Origin: Selaginella moellendorffii
Lineage: Eukaryota > Streptophyta > Lycopodiopsida > Selaginellales > Selaginellaceae
NCBI RefSeq assembly: GCF_000143415.4
Contig: NW_003314400.1
Span: forward strand, 202,923-266,922
Direction: 5' to 3'
Length of the DNA: 64,000 bases
Shown here: positions 53,338 to 63,482 of the stretch, one piece after another
Numbering within the stretch: the stretch's first letter is position 1
Layout: every line of letters starts with the position of its first letter
Notes under the pieces: generated by a model
Database searches by the model: none
The model's input: only the letters and a program-made list of their open reading frames with translations
Told to the model about the DNA's origin: nothing
Program-made: the position numbers and the translations under genes

Positions 53338-53909
53338 GGTCTGGAGCGCTGAAATATGGAAGGAGCGATCAAGGTATGCAGCATCCACATCGCAGAAGGA
53401 AAGAGTCTGTCGATAAGCCATCGTAAAACGGCTGTATTCCAGGACGTACTTACCGGAGGACCTGACTCAGCGGCCATTAGCACAGAGTGGGCACTCTGGG
53501 AGCTCATAAAAATCCATCCTGCATGGCCAAAGCACAAGATGAGATCGATCTAATATTTGGCGGTAGAGAAGTAAACGAAGATGATCTTTCCAAACTAAAA
53601 TAGCTCAAAGCCGCAGTCAAGGAGACATTCCGCTTGCATCCGCCGGCTCCTCTAATGGCTCCCCACGAATCACACCAAGACTGCGAGGTAAACGGCTTCA
53701 CCATCCCTGCGAAAACAAGAGTGCTGATTAACATCTGGTCGATCGCTCGAGATCCAAGGTGGTGGGGTGAGTCTGCATGGATTTTTAATCCTGAGAGGTA
53801 TGGCAAGCACTTTGAGCTTCTATGGATCCGGGAAAAGAATGTGTCCCGTGATGAACTTGGGACGGACAACGTGGAAATCACTCTGGCTAGGCATTTAAGT
53901 GGGAGGTGA
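53338..53909 (+). pseudogene. Cytochrome P450 fragment (I-helix to K-helix/PERF region)
   Basis: After MEGAIK and a probable phase-0 intron (GTATGC to TTCCAG) comes DVLTGGPDSAAISTEWALWE, an I-helix with Gly-Gly-x-Asp-Ser. A frameshift near 53520 precedes AQDEIDLIFGGREVNEDD, which is interrupted by TAG (about 53602). [18 protein letters not shown] follows with the ExxR motif, then [16 protein letters not shown] and NPERYG. The heme-binding FxxGxRxC region and the N-terminal half are missing. It resembles A-type plant P450s. Non-functional. Confidence 0.85.
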
Positions 53910-54620
53910 GCGTAGATAACTCTACGGTCTTTATCAAGGCTATGTGATTTTTATTCGAGCGCGAAACAAATGAATGCCAGCCGTAGGTTCTATGGCAAAG
54001 GTCCATCGAACGGCTGGGTTTTCGCGCTTTTTTCTTCATCGAACTTTCCGTGTGGCTTGTCACAATAATTTTTCCATTTACTGAGGTAGTAATGCTCTTC
54101 AGTTCAGCATGGATATGATCACTGCAATCATTTTTTTTTGAGAGACTTTTGAGTATATTAGTATGTTGCATTATTTCTTAGTTATATATAAATTAATTTA
54201 CATAAAAATATAAAATATGGCTTTTGCATATTATAATATTTTTGAATGTAGAAATTAGTAATTTCTTAACATCCAAGTTTATCCTAAATTGGAAAGCCAC
54301 GCTTTTGGTTAACTTAGATTTCATCATTGGGCAGCAAAACTTTTATCTTTTATGCTTTTACATTTTATCTTCCATTACCTGCCACATCCACTTCAACCCA
54401 AGCCTGTTTAGGGTAACTCACATCTTTCTTGAGTCGTTGTCAGCCATTGACACGTCCTTTTTAGGAAACCGCAGAGATTTCAGAGGAATGAAGATGAATG
54501 AATCATCTATTTATGTGGTTAATTGTTTTCTATAAATCGGCCCCTGCCTAGGGTCAGCATCGACCCTCTTGTCGGTCATCCGATGGCTGCTGGACGTACG
54601 TATCTCTGATCAGCACGATT
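53910..54620. other. AT-rich intergenic region, no gene
   Basis: Long AT-rich stretch with poly-A/T runs. No coding similarity is seen. Confidence 0.55.
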
Positions 54621-54629
54621 TGCAAGCTC

Positions 54630-54830
54630 GGGAAAGGGAAGCTAGGATTTCAGCTGCTGCAGAGAGATGCTGGAGAAGGGATTCAAGCCAAACCTCGTCA
54701 CCTTCAACGTTGACTTTGAGGCGCCAGCAAGGAAAGCAACACCGACGACGCCAAGATCATGATCCAGGAGCTGAGGCAGCAACGCAGCTCACCCCCATTA
54801 AATAAGTAGCGAGGATGCAAAACAGTGAAC
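54630..54830 (+). pseudogene. P-class PPR 3' fragment
   Basis: EMLEKGFKPNLVTFNVDFEA is most of a P-class PPR unit. The next part matches the 3' end of the PPR copies at 11.3 and 27.5 kb (CCATTAAATAAGTAGC), which also precede PSAT. Frame-broken. Confidence 0.65.
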
Positions 54831-54949
54831 ATCGTGTGAGGAAAGTTTGCAGTTTCTTCTAACGAGGATTTCTATCAGGTGTCACTTCAACAAGTTCTGC
54901 CAGAATTAAACACAGGAAGAATGACTTGGCAAACAGTGAGCTTCTTCAT

Positions 54950-55995
54950 TTTGACTGTTTTTGCTAATCTTTCCGTGTTTTGGACGTGGGAAGTTTCAGC
55001 CGTCGAGAAGCTTCGACTATAGCTTCTTTTGCGTTTTTTACTACTCTGATGCTATGACAAAGAAGAACTCCTTTTTGCAAGGTCCTAGAATGACATCTGC
55101 AACAGATCTCTGGCACTCAGGGATTGATAAATGGCTGCACGAGATCATGGTATTGTCCCTTCTCGCCCTTGATTTCAGCTCACTGGATTTTTAGTTTTTT
55201 TCAGGATCTTTCAGAGCACTGACAGCTGCGATCTCGAACAGAGCTTTGCACCAGCAGGATCGGGAAAGGAAGTTGGGTTTCAAACCTTTGAGGATCATGG
55301 TCTAGGAGCTGAGACAACAGCATAAACAAGTAGCTCTGGTGAGTTTCGTTTGAAAAAATTTCTGTTATTTCACAGGTATCCAAGCTGGCTTTTTTTTCTC
55401 TATTCGTTTTGTTAATCAGGATATCACAGGACCATTGCCTTCTGTATGGAAGGAGTGGGTTTCGTGGTGTGTAGAGTTCGGCGTTGACGCACCCTACGAC
55501 TGGAGATTGGCGGGTCCAGTTCTCGAAGAACGAGATCCGCTGAGGTTTTGCCTTCTCAAAATCACCTCTTGTTTTTCTGATCTCTAATTCCAGGTTAACT
55601 TTCGAGACGCTTCGGAAGCTGCGAGGGGGGCCAAGAGAATGCGCGAAAACGAGTGACGGCCCTCGTTTTCGCGCATTCTCTTGGGAATAATGTGTTCAGA
55701 TATTTTCTGGAATGGTTGAAACAAAAAGTACCGCCCAAACTGTACACCACTTGGATCGACGATCACATTTTCACGTATCATGCTCTAGGTGAGATTGGCG
55801 GATTGTGAACCTTCTTAGCAGCAATGCTATCTCTTGCAGGTGCTCCTTTTCTAGGAGCTCCAGATGCTCTGAAAGGCGTTCTTTCTGGGGTGACGTTTGG
55901 ATTACCAATTTCAGTTCCGGTTTGTGGATGTTGCCGTTTTCTGACAACAAACCACTGTCTCAAAGGAATACGACAAAAACCGAAGGCTTAGTTGC
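54950..55995 (+). pseudogene. PSAT-like fragment, copy 5 (least rearranged 5' part)
   Basis: This copy retains DITGPLPSVWKEWVSWCVEF and VDAPYDWRLAGPVLEERD, which are deleted or shifted in copies 1-4, showing it is closer to the ancestor. It still carries the perfect palindrome (55631-55684) and ends at GVTFGLPIS, joined to GLWMLPF-like sequence, then PPR. Confidence 0.82.
55631..55684. repeat. Perfect palindrome in PSAT copy 5
   Basis: 23-nt arms without mismatch around TGACGGCC. The right arm codes LVFAHSL of the nucleophile-elbow region. Confidence 0.95.
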
Positions 55996-57240
55996 TCCAG
56001 ACTTCGCTGAGCTTCTCTGGCTCACCAGCGAGCAGTGAGACGAGGAGGAGCTCTTGTTCCTCAGAGCTCGCTGCCTCATCTTGTAGTAATCGTCCCAACA
56101 ATCGAGCTCCACCCTTGTCTTGCGTGGAACTATTCTATCATCATCACCCCGCGACAGCCGAGCTTGCTGGTCTCCGTGATCCCAACTCCCTCCCTCTCGC
56201 CACAACTTGTGTAGTCCTGCGCTCACTACGTGTTTCCTGGCTTGGAGGATCATAGCAACGAGGAGCTGGCCCTGCGGCTGTTGCTTCTTCAGCCTTTGCA
56301 TTCCCCAGCATCGGCGTTTAAGTTGGAGAGGATGAGAGCAACATCCCGGATCGAGCTTGCTGTTATTCTTCTTTGCCGCTCGGTCCGCTCGATCCTTCTT
56401 GTTGTGCGTCTTGCAAGCCGAAAGCAGCGTTCTCCAGGCCCGGTTTGGATCAGCTCATCGGCCCTGTTGAGACGTCCCAGCAACCCGAACAATCACAGAC
56501 CTGGTGATCCAGCTCCTGCACCAGCTTGTAGTTCTCGAGCAACATATAAAGGTACCACCGCGACTCCGCCGAGAACAAGTGCACAAACGTCACGGCCCCG
56601 GGGCTCAAGCCGTTTGCCAACATCTCCCGGAAGAGCTCCACGGCTTTCTAGATCGTTGCGCACATATCCAGCGATCATCGCAGTCCACGTGACTTCGTCC
56701 TTGAAAACCATGTCCCGGAACAACCTCTCGAGGCCTCCGTAGCTGGCGTACATGTCGAGCAATGCGGTCGTGAGTACTGCATCGTCTTCCAGGCCACCGC
56801 TCTCCAGAAGTTCACGGTAGAGGAGCTTGCCTTGCACTGGAGCTGGAATGCTCGAGCAGGCAGTGAGAGCACTCGATCTGTGTGCAGTGAGGCCATCCAG
56901 CTGCATTCTCACGAAGAGCGACAGAGTCATCTCCACTGCTTGGGCGTGAGCCGAGACGATGGACATCCAGGAGATCACGTTCTTGTTCGCCATCTTTTCA
57001 AAAATTTCCCGAACGCCCTCTAGTCTCCCAAGCTCGGTGTTCAGGAGCGAGTGGCACAAGGGTTCGTTGGAAGCAAGCTCGCTCTCTTCGATCAGTCTGT
57101 GAGTGGCAATTCCTTCTGGAACATCTTTCTCACCAGAGCAAGCAAGAACGAGGCAGAAAAATGCAACGGTGACGCAAGTCACTTTACTCGATCCGTGTAA
57201 ACAGTAACAACACCTCGGCAAACTGCCCATTCTGCTGAAA
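55990..57240 (-). pseudogene. PLS-type PPR pseudogene, longest copy
   Basis: Open for 279 codons on the minus strand (57332-56493): IATHRLIEESELASNEPLCH, LLNTELGRLEGVREIFEKMA, NKNVISWMSIVSAHAQAVEM, KLLYRELLESGGLEDDAVLT and VTWTAMIAGYVRNDLESRG, after which the frame changes (VELFREMLANGLSPGAVTFV in another frame). It is the best template for the fragments at 3.4-38 kb. Its 5' end is fused to a SET-domain fragment. Confidence 0.8.
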
Positions 57241-57660
57241 ATCGAACAGAAATCCGACTCCAGCGTGACAGTTTCAGAGCTAATAATCTCGCTGGGAATC
57301 TCAAGGACGAATCTCCAGCTTTTAAATCGCACGCTGCAGGCTGCAGCCCCTCCTCTACCATATCCTTCAAAATCTGTTTTGTCACAAAGCTTTTAAGATC
57401 GTCATAGAAAAATATACCCAGACTCACCAGCAATGCCAATGTTGCTTTTGACTCCTCTATCCTTTGCCCATTCAGACAAAGATTTCTCTGCGTTCGTTCC
57501 TCTCGCACGGAGCGGCGAAGTTGCCTACATTGCTTTCATCAGTGCCAAATTCATCCAGCCTTTCCAAAACCATTTTCTCGAGCTCGGAATCCGTGCTGGA
57601 AACCAGCAAAGATCGAACGACACCGGGGGCCGCCATTTCGGTTCGAGCACTGATCATGCC
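57230..57660 (-). pseudogene. SET-domain methyltransferase N-terminal fragment
   Basis: The minus strand reads MAAPGVVRSLLVSSTDSELE to NFAAPCERNE, then in another frame EKSLSEWAKDRGVKSNIGIA, a GTGAGT-to-AACAG intron, FEGYGRGGAAAC, and FVLEIPSEIISSETV. This is the start of a SETD3/Rubisco-LSMT-like SET domain. Frames change at about 57480 and within DLKAGD. It then runs into PPR sequence, so it is a broken fusion. Confidence 0.7.
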
Positions 57661-57898
57661 TCTTTCATCGTCTTCCAGAAAATAACATTCTGTCTGAGAG
57701 CAATGAAGAAAAACAAAAGGCCACTGGCATTTCTCTTTGCTGGGCGCAGCTTGAGGCCTCGATCCTCCAAAATCCTCTGCATTTCATCCAAACTTCATCC
57801 TCTACACACTCGCGCCGCCCCTGGCGCTAACCCTAACGAACATTCTCTTAAATTTTAAAAATTAAATAGCTGCCACGTATACCAATCTTTCTGTGCCT
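57661..57898. other. Spacer between SET fragment and next gene
   Basis: AACCCTAACG near 57830 lies between two divergently oriented starts and may be a shared 5' region. No coding sequence is recognised. Confidence 0.4.
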
Positions 57899-58683
57899 AT
57901 GGCGAGCGAGGCTGCGATGGCGCTGGCGATGCCGCTCGGCTGCTGGTGAGTGATTCTTGCCAGATCGTCTGGGAGTACTGATCTTCGCCGAGCGCCTCAA
58001 GATGAGAGGGGGCAGATTTCTCAACTCTCTGCGGCAGCTAGCCAGGCAGCCAGTGAGCAACACGCCTTTGATCCGCAACGCATTCGAGCTGGGGCACGGC
58101 GTTTCCAAGCCGATCAAGCAGGGGTGTATGTCGCCGCCGTCCAAGGAGAAGCAGTACTTTTTGATCGGGCTCTCGTCGTCGATGAAGCAGCAGCACGCTG
58201 CTGCCATAAGAACTTGCTGACTTCCACACACATCAAGAACAGCAGCTCTGCCGCTGCTATGGTGCAAGAACCTCTGGAAGATAAAATGGAAGCTCCTCCT
58301 CCGGTGGAGGACAATGTGGTTCCTCTTGCACTGGAAATATCTTCTCCGGAAGAGCAAGTTTGTGATGCTGGGATTTCTCCCGGTTACTAGGGCGTGTGTT
58401 TCGGCAAGCCGAACGATGTTGGGCCGACGATTTGGAATCCCTTCCGGGTAAGTTCGTATGTTTTTTGAGTCCGATCATTGATGGTTCTAACTTGGAGAGC
58501 TTTTCAGCCATCGGAGAACCGGATAATTGAAGCTGAGGCGAGTATCGACGTAAACAAGCACAGGAACCCAGAGAATTTCTCCGACCAGTTCCTGCAGCAG
58601 GCCATCCGATTTGGAGTCCGGATAGAAAGGGCCGAGCTCCGTGAATGCACCACCTCCGAGCGACGAGCATCCGGGTCCTGAAA
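57899..58683 (+). other. Unidentified, possibly spliced gene region
   Basis: MASEAAMALAMPLGC is followed by a GTGAGT donor. Downstream frames give a 146-codon stretch (57950-58390, ending SPEEQVCDAGISPGY) and, after GTAAGT to TTTTCAG (58448-58507), [19 protein letters not shown] to [12 protein letters not shown]. No family is recognised and the exon phases cannot be fixed. Confidence 0.35.
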
Positions 58684-58949
58684 AACCGGCATTTTAGAAA
58701 GAAAGAGAGGACGAGAGAACCATTTGGATATCAAGGAAGAGGAACGAGATAGAGTTCACATATATCCGGCACATGGCATACTGCTTGAACGAAGGCCTGG
58801 AAGATCTTTGACAAGATCAGCTGCTGGAGCCCCAGCGACGAATCCAGCCAGCCAGAAATCCCAAGCAGCAGCAGCAGCAGCAGCACAGATGGACGAGGCC
58901 CCGCATTATCAAAATGGCCAAGAGACAGTCTATCAAAGGGAGAGTAAAT
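58684..58949. other. Left flank of the Copia insertion, with CAG repeat
   Basis: Contains an 8-unit-scale CAG repeat near 58865-58888. No clear gene. Confidence 0.45.
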
Positions 58950-58954
58950 GGCCA
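58950..58954. repeat. Target-site duplication (left), GGCCA
   Basis: GGCCA directly precedes the left LTR and recurs directly after the right LTR (63478-63482). Confidence 0.9.
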
Positions 58955-59104
58955 TCTAATGAAAGGTGAAACCGTGTGATGGTGCTCAAGATCCGTCATA
59001 GCATATATGGAATGGAAAATGTACATATGTGTGACATGGTGAACCGGTGAAGACTCGTGTCTCTCCACGTGGACTAGCCACGTGGCACAGGGCCACTCTC
59101 AACA
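58955..59104 (-). repeat. 3' LTR of Copia element
   Basis: 150 nt. On the element strand it starts TGTTGAG and ends CATTAGA. It contains an extra 11 nt (GGTGAAGACTC) absent from the other LTR. Confidence 0.92.
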
Positions 59105-62100
59105 CTCCCACTGGCACTGTGGCCATCACAAGTGATGCTCATCAGTGGAGAAAGTCCCAGCCCTTCGCGATGGACTTGAAATCGATCTCGGGGTAGTGCT
59201 TTTGTGAAGATATCTGCAACCTGAGTGGTCGTGTCGCAGTAGATCAGCTCAATTGTGCCATCTTCCACTTTCTCACGAACAAAATGATGATGAATCCCAA
59301 AGTGTTTGGTGCGTGAATGAAAGCGAGGATTGGCCGCTAACGCAATGCAGCTTTGATTGTCACAGAAGAGGCGAGTGGGAGTCTTCACACTCACACCAAG
59401 GTTAGAAAGTAGTGAGCGTAACCACACACCTTCTTTGGTAGCTTGTGAGGCTGCCAAATATTCTGCTTCAGTACTAGAGGTTGCCACTGTACTTTGCTTC
59501 CTGCTGCACCACGAGACTGTCGCACTGCCCAGGGAAAACGAATAGCCAGAGGTGGACTTGCGTGTGTCACAGTCTCCCCCAAAATCAGCATCACAGTAGC
59601 CCGTGAGGGTAAGCGCTTTTCCCTGGTAGCACAATCCAAGGTAAGTAGTACCTCGAAGGTACCTGAAGATGCGTTTCACCGCTGCCCAATGTTGAGATCC
59701 AGGATTAGCCAGGAATTGGCTAACTTTGCTCACGGCAAAAGAAATATCTGGGCGCGTACAAACAGCTGGATACATGAGACTGCCAACAGCCTGTCTGTAA
59801 GGAATGGAGTCCATGGCTCTCTTGTCGTCCTCTGTCTCAGGAGACATGGCTCGTGAAAGCTGGCAGCCTAGTTCCATTGGTGTCGCCACTGGATTAGAGC
59901 TCGTCATAGAAAACCTGGCCAGCATCTCTTCTATATACTTGGCTTGGTGAAGATAGATAGTGCGTTGAGAGCGATCACGCACAAGTTCCATGCCAAGAAA
60001 GTAGGAAGCCGAGCCAAGAGTTTTCATCTCAAATTGGCTGCAAAGATCTCGCTTAACCTGGAGAAACATTAAGCGATGATTATGGATGACAAGAGTATCA
60101 TCAACATAAAGAGCGATGATCACAAATGATTCACCCTCCACCCGAATATAAAGATTCGGGTCTGCCTCGCTACGGGAAAAGCCCACACTTAGTATAAAAT
60201 CGTCAAAGCGTTTGTACCAAGATCTGGGTGCTTGTTTCAAGCCGTAGACAGCTTTCTTGAGAAGCCAGAGATGATCCTCTTTTCCAGTGGCTAGAAATCC
60301 TTCTGGCTGTGCCATATAGATTTCTTCTTCAAAAGAAACGCCGTGGTCACATCCATCTGTTCCAGATCAAAGTCTCCCACCGCAGCAAAATTAATCAAGG
60401 AACGAAGAGTAGAATGCTTAACCACTGGAGCAAAGGTGTCGTTGTAGTCAAGTCCAGGAACTTGCGAGCATCCTTTCGCCACCAATCGCGCCTTGTAGCG
60501 AACCGAGCCATCAGGATTAAGCTTCAGAGCATACACCCACATGCTCTTGATAATCTGGCGATTGGAAGGCACAGTTGGAACAAGAACATGTGTCTCGTTC
60601 TTTTGCTGTGAAGCAATCTCGGCTTCCATTGCTACATGCCAGTAAGACGCTTCCTGTGAGGCCATGGCTTCTCCATAGGTCCTCGGAACAGTAGGAGTCC
60701 CAGCTGCACGAGAGGAGACCATTGTCTCGATGAGACGCTCAGTAGGCCGCCTTGTGCGGATCGATCTGCGTAGAGGATCTGGAGGAGGCGGCGGGGTTGG
60801 TGGTGTTGGAGTAGAAGCGGCCATGGGTTGTTGCGTAGGGACTGTTTGAAGCAGCACAGTGATCGTGCCGACAGTCAACTGATCTTGTTCCGCTTCAACG
60901 TCATTTTCTTCGGTCAAGGTAGGTCTGGAAGTAGAACCTTGACTAGAAGGAAGAAACGAATTCTCGTTGAAAACCACATCTCTGCTCAGGATCTCCTGCT
61001 TCGTGATTGGATTCCAGAGACGATAGGCTTTGTGATCGAGGCTGTAGCCCACAAACACAGCCTTCTGGCTCTTGGGGTCCAATTTCTTCAGGGATGTGTG
61101 CCCACGCTTCACACCCGAATATTCTCAGATGCGTAACTGTAGGTTTCTTGCCACTCCATGCTTCTTCAGGAGTGATGTCAGCAAGGGCAGAGGTGGGGAG
61201 CCGGTTCTGGAGATAGTTCGCCGTCAAGACAGCGTGAAACCAGAAGCTGCGAGGCAAACCACTGGAAAGTAGCATTGCCCGAGCACTCTCCACTAGTGTG
61301 CGATTCTTGCGCTCAGCTACGCCATTCTGTTGTGGGGTCTCTCGCGTTGTAAGTTCTCGCACAATCCCTCCTGGCTCACACAGCTGGTTGAAAGCATTGG
61401 AAGTGAATTCGCCTCCACCATCACTTCTCAATCGCTTGAGCATTTTCCCAGTTTGTGTTTCTCCCATATCCTTGAAAGTCTGGAAGTAGTGTAACGATTG
61501 GGATTTGCGAGCCATAGGGTAGATCATAGTGCGACGACTGTAGTCATCAATGAAACTGATAAAGTATTGGATACCTCCCACTGCTGTGGTGGCCATCGGG
61601 CCACACAAATCAGTGTGTACAAGTTCCATGAGCTCTGTAGTTCGAGATGCTCCAGTCTTGGGGAAAGGTTGGCGAGTAGATTTTCCGAGCTGACAGCCCT
61701 GGCAAAATGGAAGAACGGCTCTTGGGTCCAGGTCTAGACCTTCAACCATCTGCTCGCGTGCTAGCTGCTTGATTATATCAGCACTAGGATGCCCCAGGCG
61801 TGCGTGCCAAAGCTCCAGTGAGTGACTGGTCGTTGTCTTTTGTGCGTGTAGGCCCAGACTCCGTCCAGCAAGATCTGGCAGCATGGTAAGGCGGTAGAGG
61901 TCACGCCGTCCAGGCCGGGACGCTGTGAGGATGGCTCCTGTGGTCGAGATCAGCTGGAATTGGCGAGGTGTAATGGCGAACTGATACCCATCCTCAGCAA
62001 ATTGTCCCACAGAGAACAAATTAGCACATAAACCAGGAATATAAAGAACCTCGTGGATCTTTACGACTATTCCTTGTGGTAAAGTGAACTTGATGGTTCC

Positions 62101-63135
62101 AATTCCTTTCACTGCAAGCTGCTGGGCATTGCCAACGATGACATACTCCTCTGTGGCTGTAGGAACATAGGCTTCAAAGTACTTATCACTGTTGAACATA
62201 TGGTCTGTAGCAGCAGAATCCAGGTAGATGCATTCTGCAGACAGTGCTGCCACAGCCATAGCTCGTGACAAGATGAAGGCGTGTACCACCTTTTTCTTTG
62301 CATTGTTCCTTACAGGCCTGAGAGATGGATTTTTCACCCCGCATTGAGCTTCGTCATGGCCTTTCTTGTTGCAATGAGAACACTTGGGCTTCTTGGATGA
62401 AGAGGCTCCTTGTTTCCCTTTGTTCACTGTTTCTTTCCTGAGAGAAGAGTAGAATGCAACGGCCTCTGATCCTGTTGTTGCTCTTCGTCTCAGATCATCG
62501 TCCTGGAGGCTACTGATCACGCCATTCAGGGTTAGAGGAGTTCCACTGGTAGTGAGGCTACGTATGAGAGGATCAAAGGATGGAGGAAGTGTGACGAGCA
62601 CCAGCTCTGCTTCTTCTTCATCCTCTATGTTTGCTCCCACATCCTTAAGATCATCTAAGATGGTTCTCACACCAGCAAGATGATCCTTGAGGTCATCCCC
62701 TTCAGCCATCACCAATGCATGAAGCTGCTTCCGTAAAAATATGCGATGGGATGTTGAAGGGATCTGGTAAGTCTGCTTCATGGCCTCCCACGCTTCCTTT
62801 GCACTCTTGCACCGTCCAATGCAATGGAATTCTCGCCCCTCCAGCGCTGCATGGAATTTGCCCAAAGCTCTCCGGTCCTTCTTGCGATACTTCGCAGTTT
62901 CATCCACTGTAGCTGTATCTGGAAGTGTCTCAGTTCCTGTGGTGATGTCCCAGAGGCCTCGTTCATCCATATAGGATTCGAATTTTGTCTTCCAGAAGCG
63001 CCAGTTCCTCCCATCAAATTTTGGTGGATTTGCGTCCACTGAAACGATATCCGCTGTAGGCACAGTCGGATTTGTGATGGGAGAGGAAATAGGTGGTGGA
63101 TTTGGAGGCGGATTTGTAGGAACAGTGGCTGCCAT
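59074..63135 (-). pseudogene. Copia gag-pol polyprotein, two frame breaks
   Basis: ATG at 63135 (MAATVPTNPPP). Domains in order: GAG with FDGRNWRFWKTKFESYM; CCHC knuckle CSHCNKKGHDEAQC; protease with LDSAATDHM (Ala in place of the usual Gly); GAG-pre-integrase LWHARLGHPS; integrase with DLCGP, FIDDYSR, RSDGGGEF and NGVAERKNRTLVE; RT with LVAKGCSQ and LYVDDTLV; RNase H with TSSTEAEYLAASQATKEGVW and ADIFTKALPRDRF. The frame is lost near 61090 (after CEAWAHIPEE) and near 60310, just after VTTAFL, where about four codons also appear deleted. The last codons extend about 30 nt into the 3' LTR. Confidence 0.93.
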
Positions 63136-63184
63136 GGGTGCCGACACCCAATCCCACCACTCGTTCAAGTCTAGGTCCAGGTTC

Positions 63185-63325
63185 TTAGTCGTCCAGTGCC
63201 TCTTGCAAGGCCTGGAGCGTTTGGATTAGGGCACGCCTCTGTCTACGTAGACGGAGGCTCCGATTCACCCTAGCAAGTGTCGCCCTGATCCTACGGTTTC
63301 GAATTCTTCTGGCTCTCCCAGGCAT
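63185..63325 (-). CDS. Arg-rich 46-residue ORF in Copia leader
   Basis: ATG 63325, two bases past the primer-binding site, to TAA 63185. MPGRARRIRNRRIRATLARV is followed by another basic stretch (RLRRQRR) and the end QTLQALQEALDD. The product is strongly basic with a possible amphipathic tail. It precedes gag by about 50 nt. It may be a leader peptide or an untranslated coincidence. No homologue is known to me. Confidence 0.4.
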   Translation of the reverse strand: MPGRARRIRNRRIRATLARVNRSLRLRRQRRALIQTLQALQEALDD

Positions 63326-63326
63326 T

Positions 63327-63338
63327 GCTCCGATACCA
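63327..63338 (-). other. Copia primer-binding site
   Basis: TGGTATCGGAGC immediately follows the 5' LTR on the element strand. It matches the initiator-tRNA-Met type site (TGGTATCAGAGC) with one difference. Confidence 0.85.
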
Positions 63339-63477
63339 TCTAACGAAAGGTGAAACCGTGTGATGGTGCTCAAGATCCGTCATAGCATATATGGAATGGA
63401 AAATGTACATATGTGTGACATGGTGAACCGTGTCTCTCCACGTGGACTAGCCACGTGGCACAGGGCCATTCTCAACA
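63339..63477 (-). repeat. 5' LTR of Copia element
   Basis: 139 nt. On the element strand it starts TGTTGAG and ends CGTTAGA. It carries CCACGTGG, an ACGT-core palindrome that also occurs in the 3' LTR. Confidence 0.92.
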
Positions 63478-63482
63478 GGCCA
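63478..63482. repeat. Target-site duplication (right), GGCCA
   Basis: Identical to 58950-58954. Confidence 0.9.

Larger units (their letters stand above)
58955..63477 (-). mobile_element. Ty1/Copia LTR retrotransposon, complete structure
   Basis: About 4.5 kb on the minus strand, bounded by LTRs (58955-59104 and 63339-63477) and a 5-bp duplication GGCCA. A primer-binding site and a gag-pol in Copia order (GAG, protease, integrase, RT, RNase H) lie between. LTRs differ by an 11-nt indel and a few substitutions, so the insertion is fairly recent. The polyprotein has two frame breaks, so this copy is probably non-autonomous. Confidence 0.95.

Noticed and set aside
58955-63477. Possibility that the element is a Gypsy element related to the retropepsin-like genes
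   Set aside because: Domain order (integrase before RT), the LWHARLGHPS motif and the YVDDTLV box are of Ty1/Copia type. Its protease (LDSAATDHM) is unlike the two-domain protein.
63339-63477. LTR boundary at TGAAAGG (about 63344) giving a TG...CA LTR on the element strand
   Set aside because: The GGCCA target duplication and the primer-binding site place the boundary five bases further out, at TCTAA.
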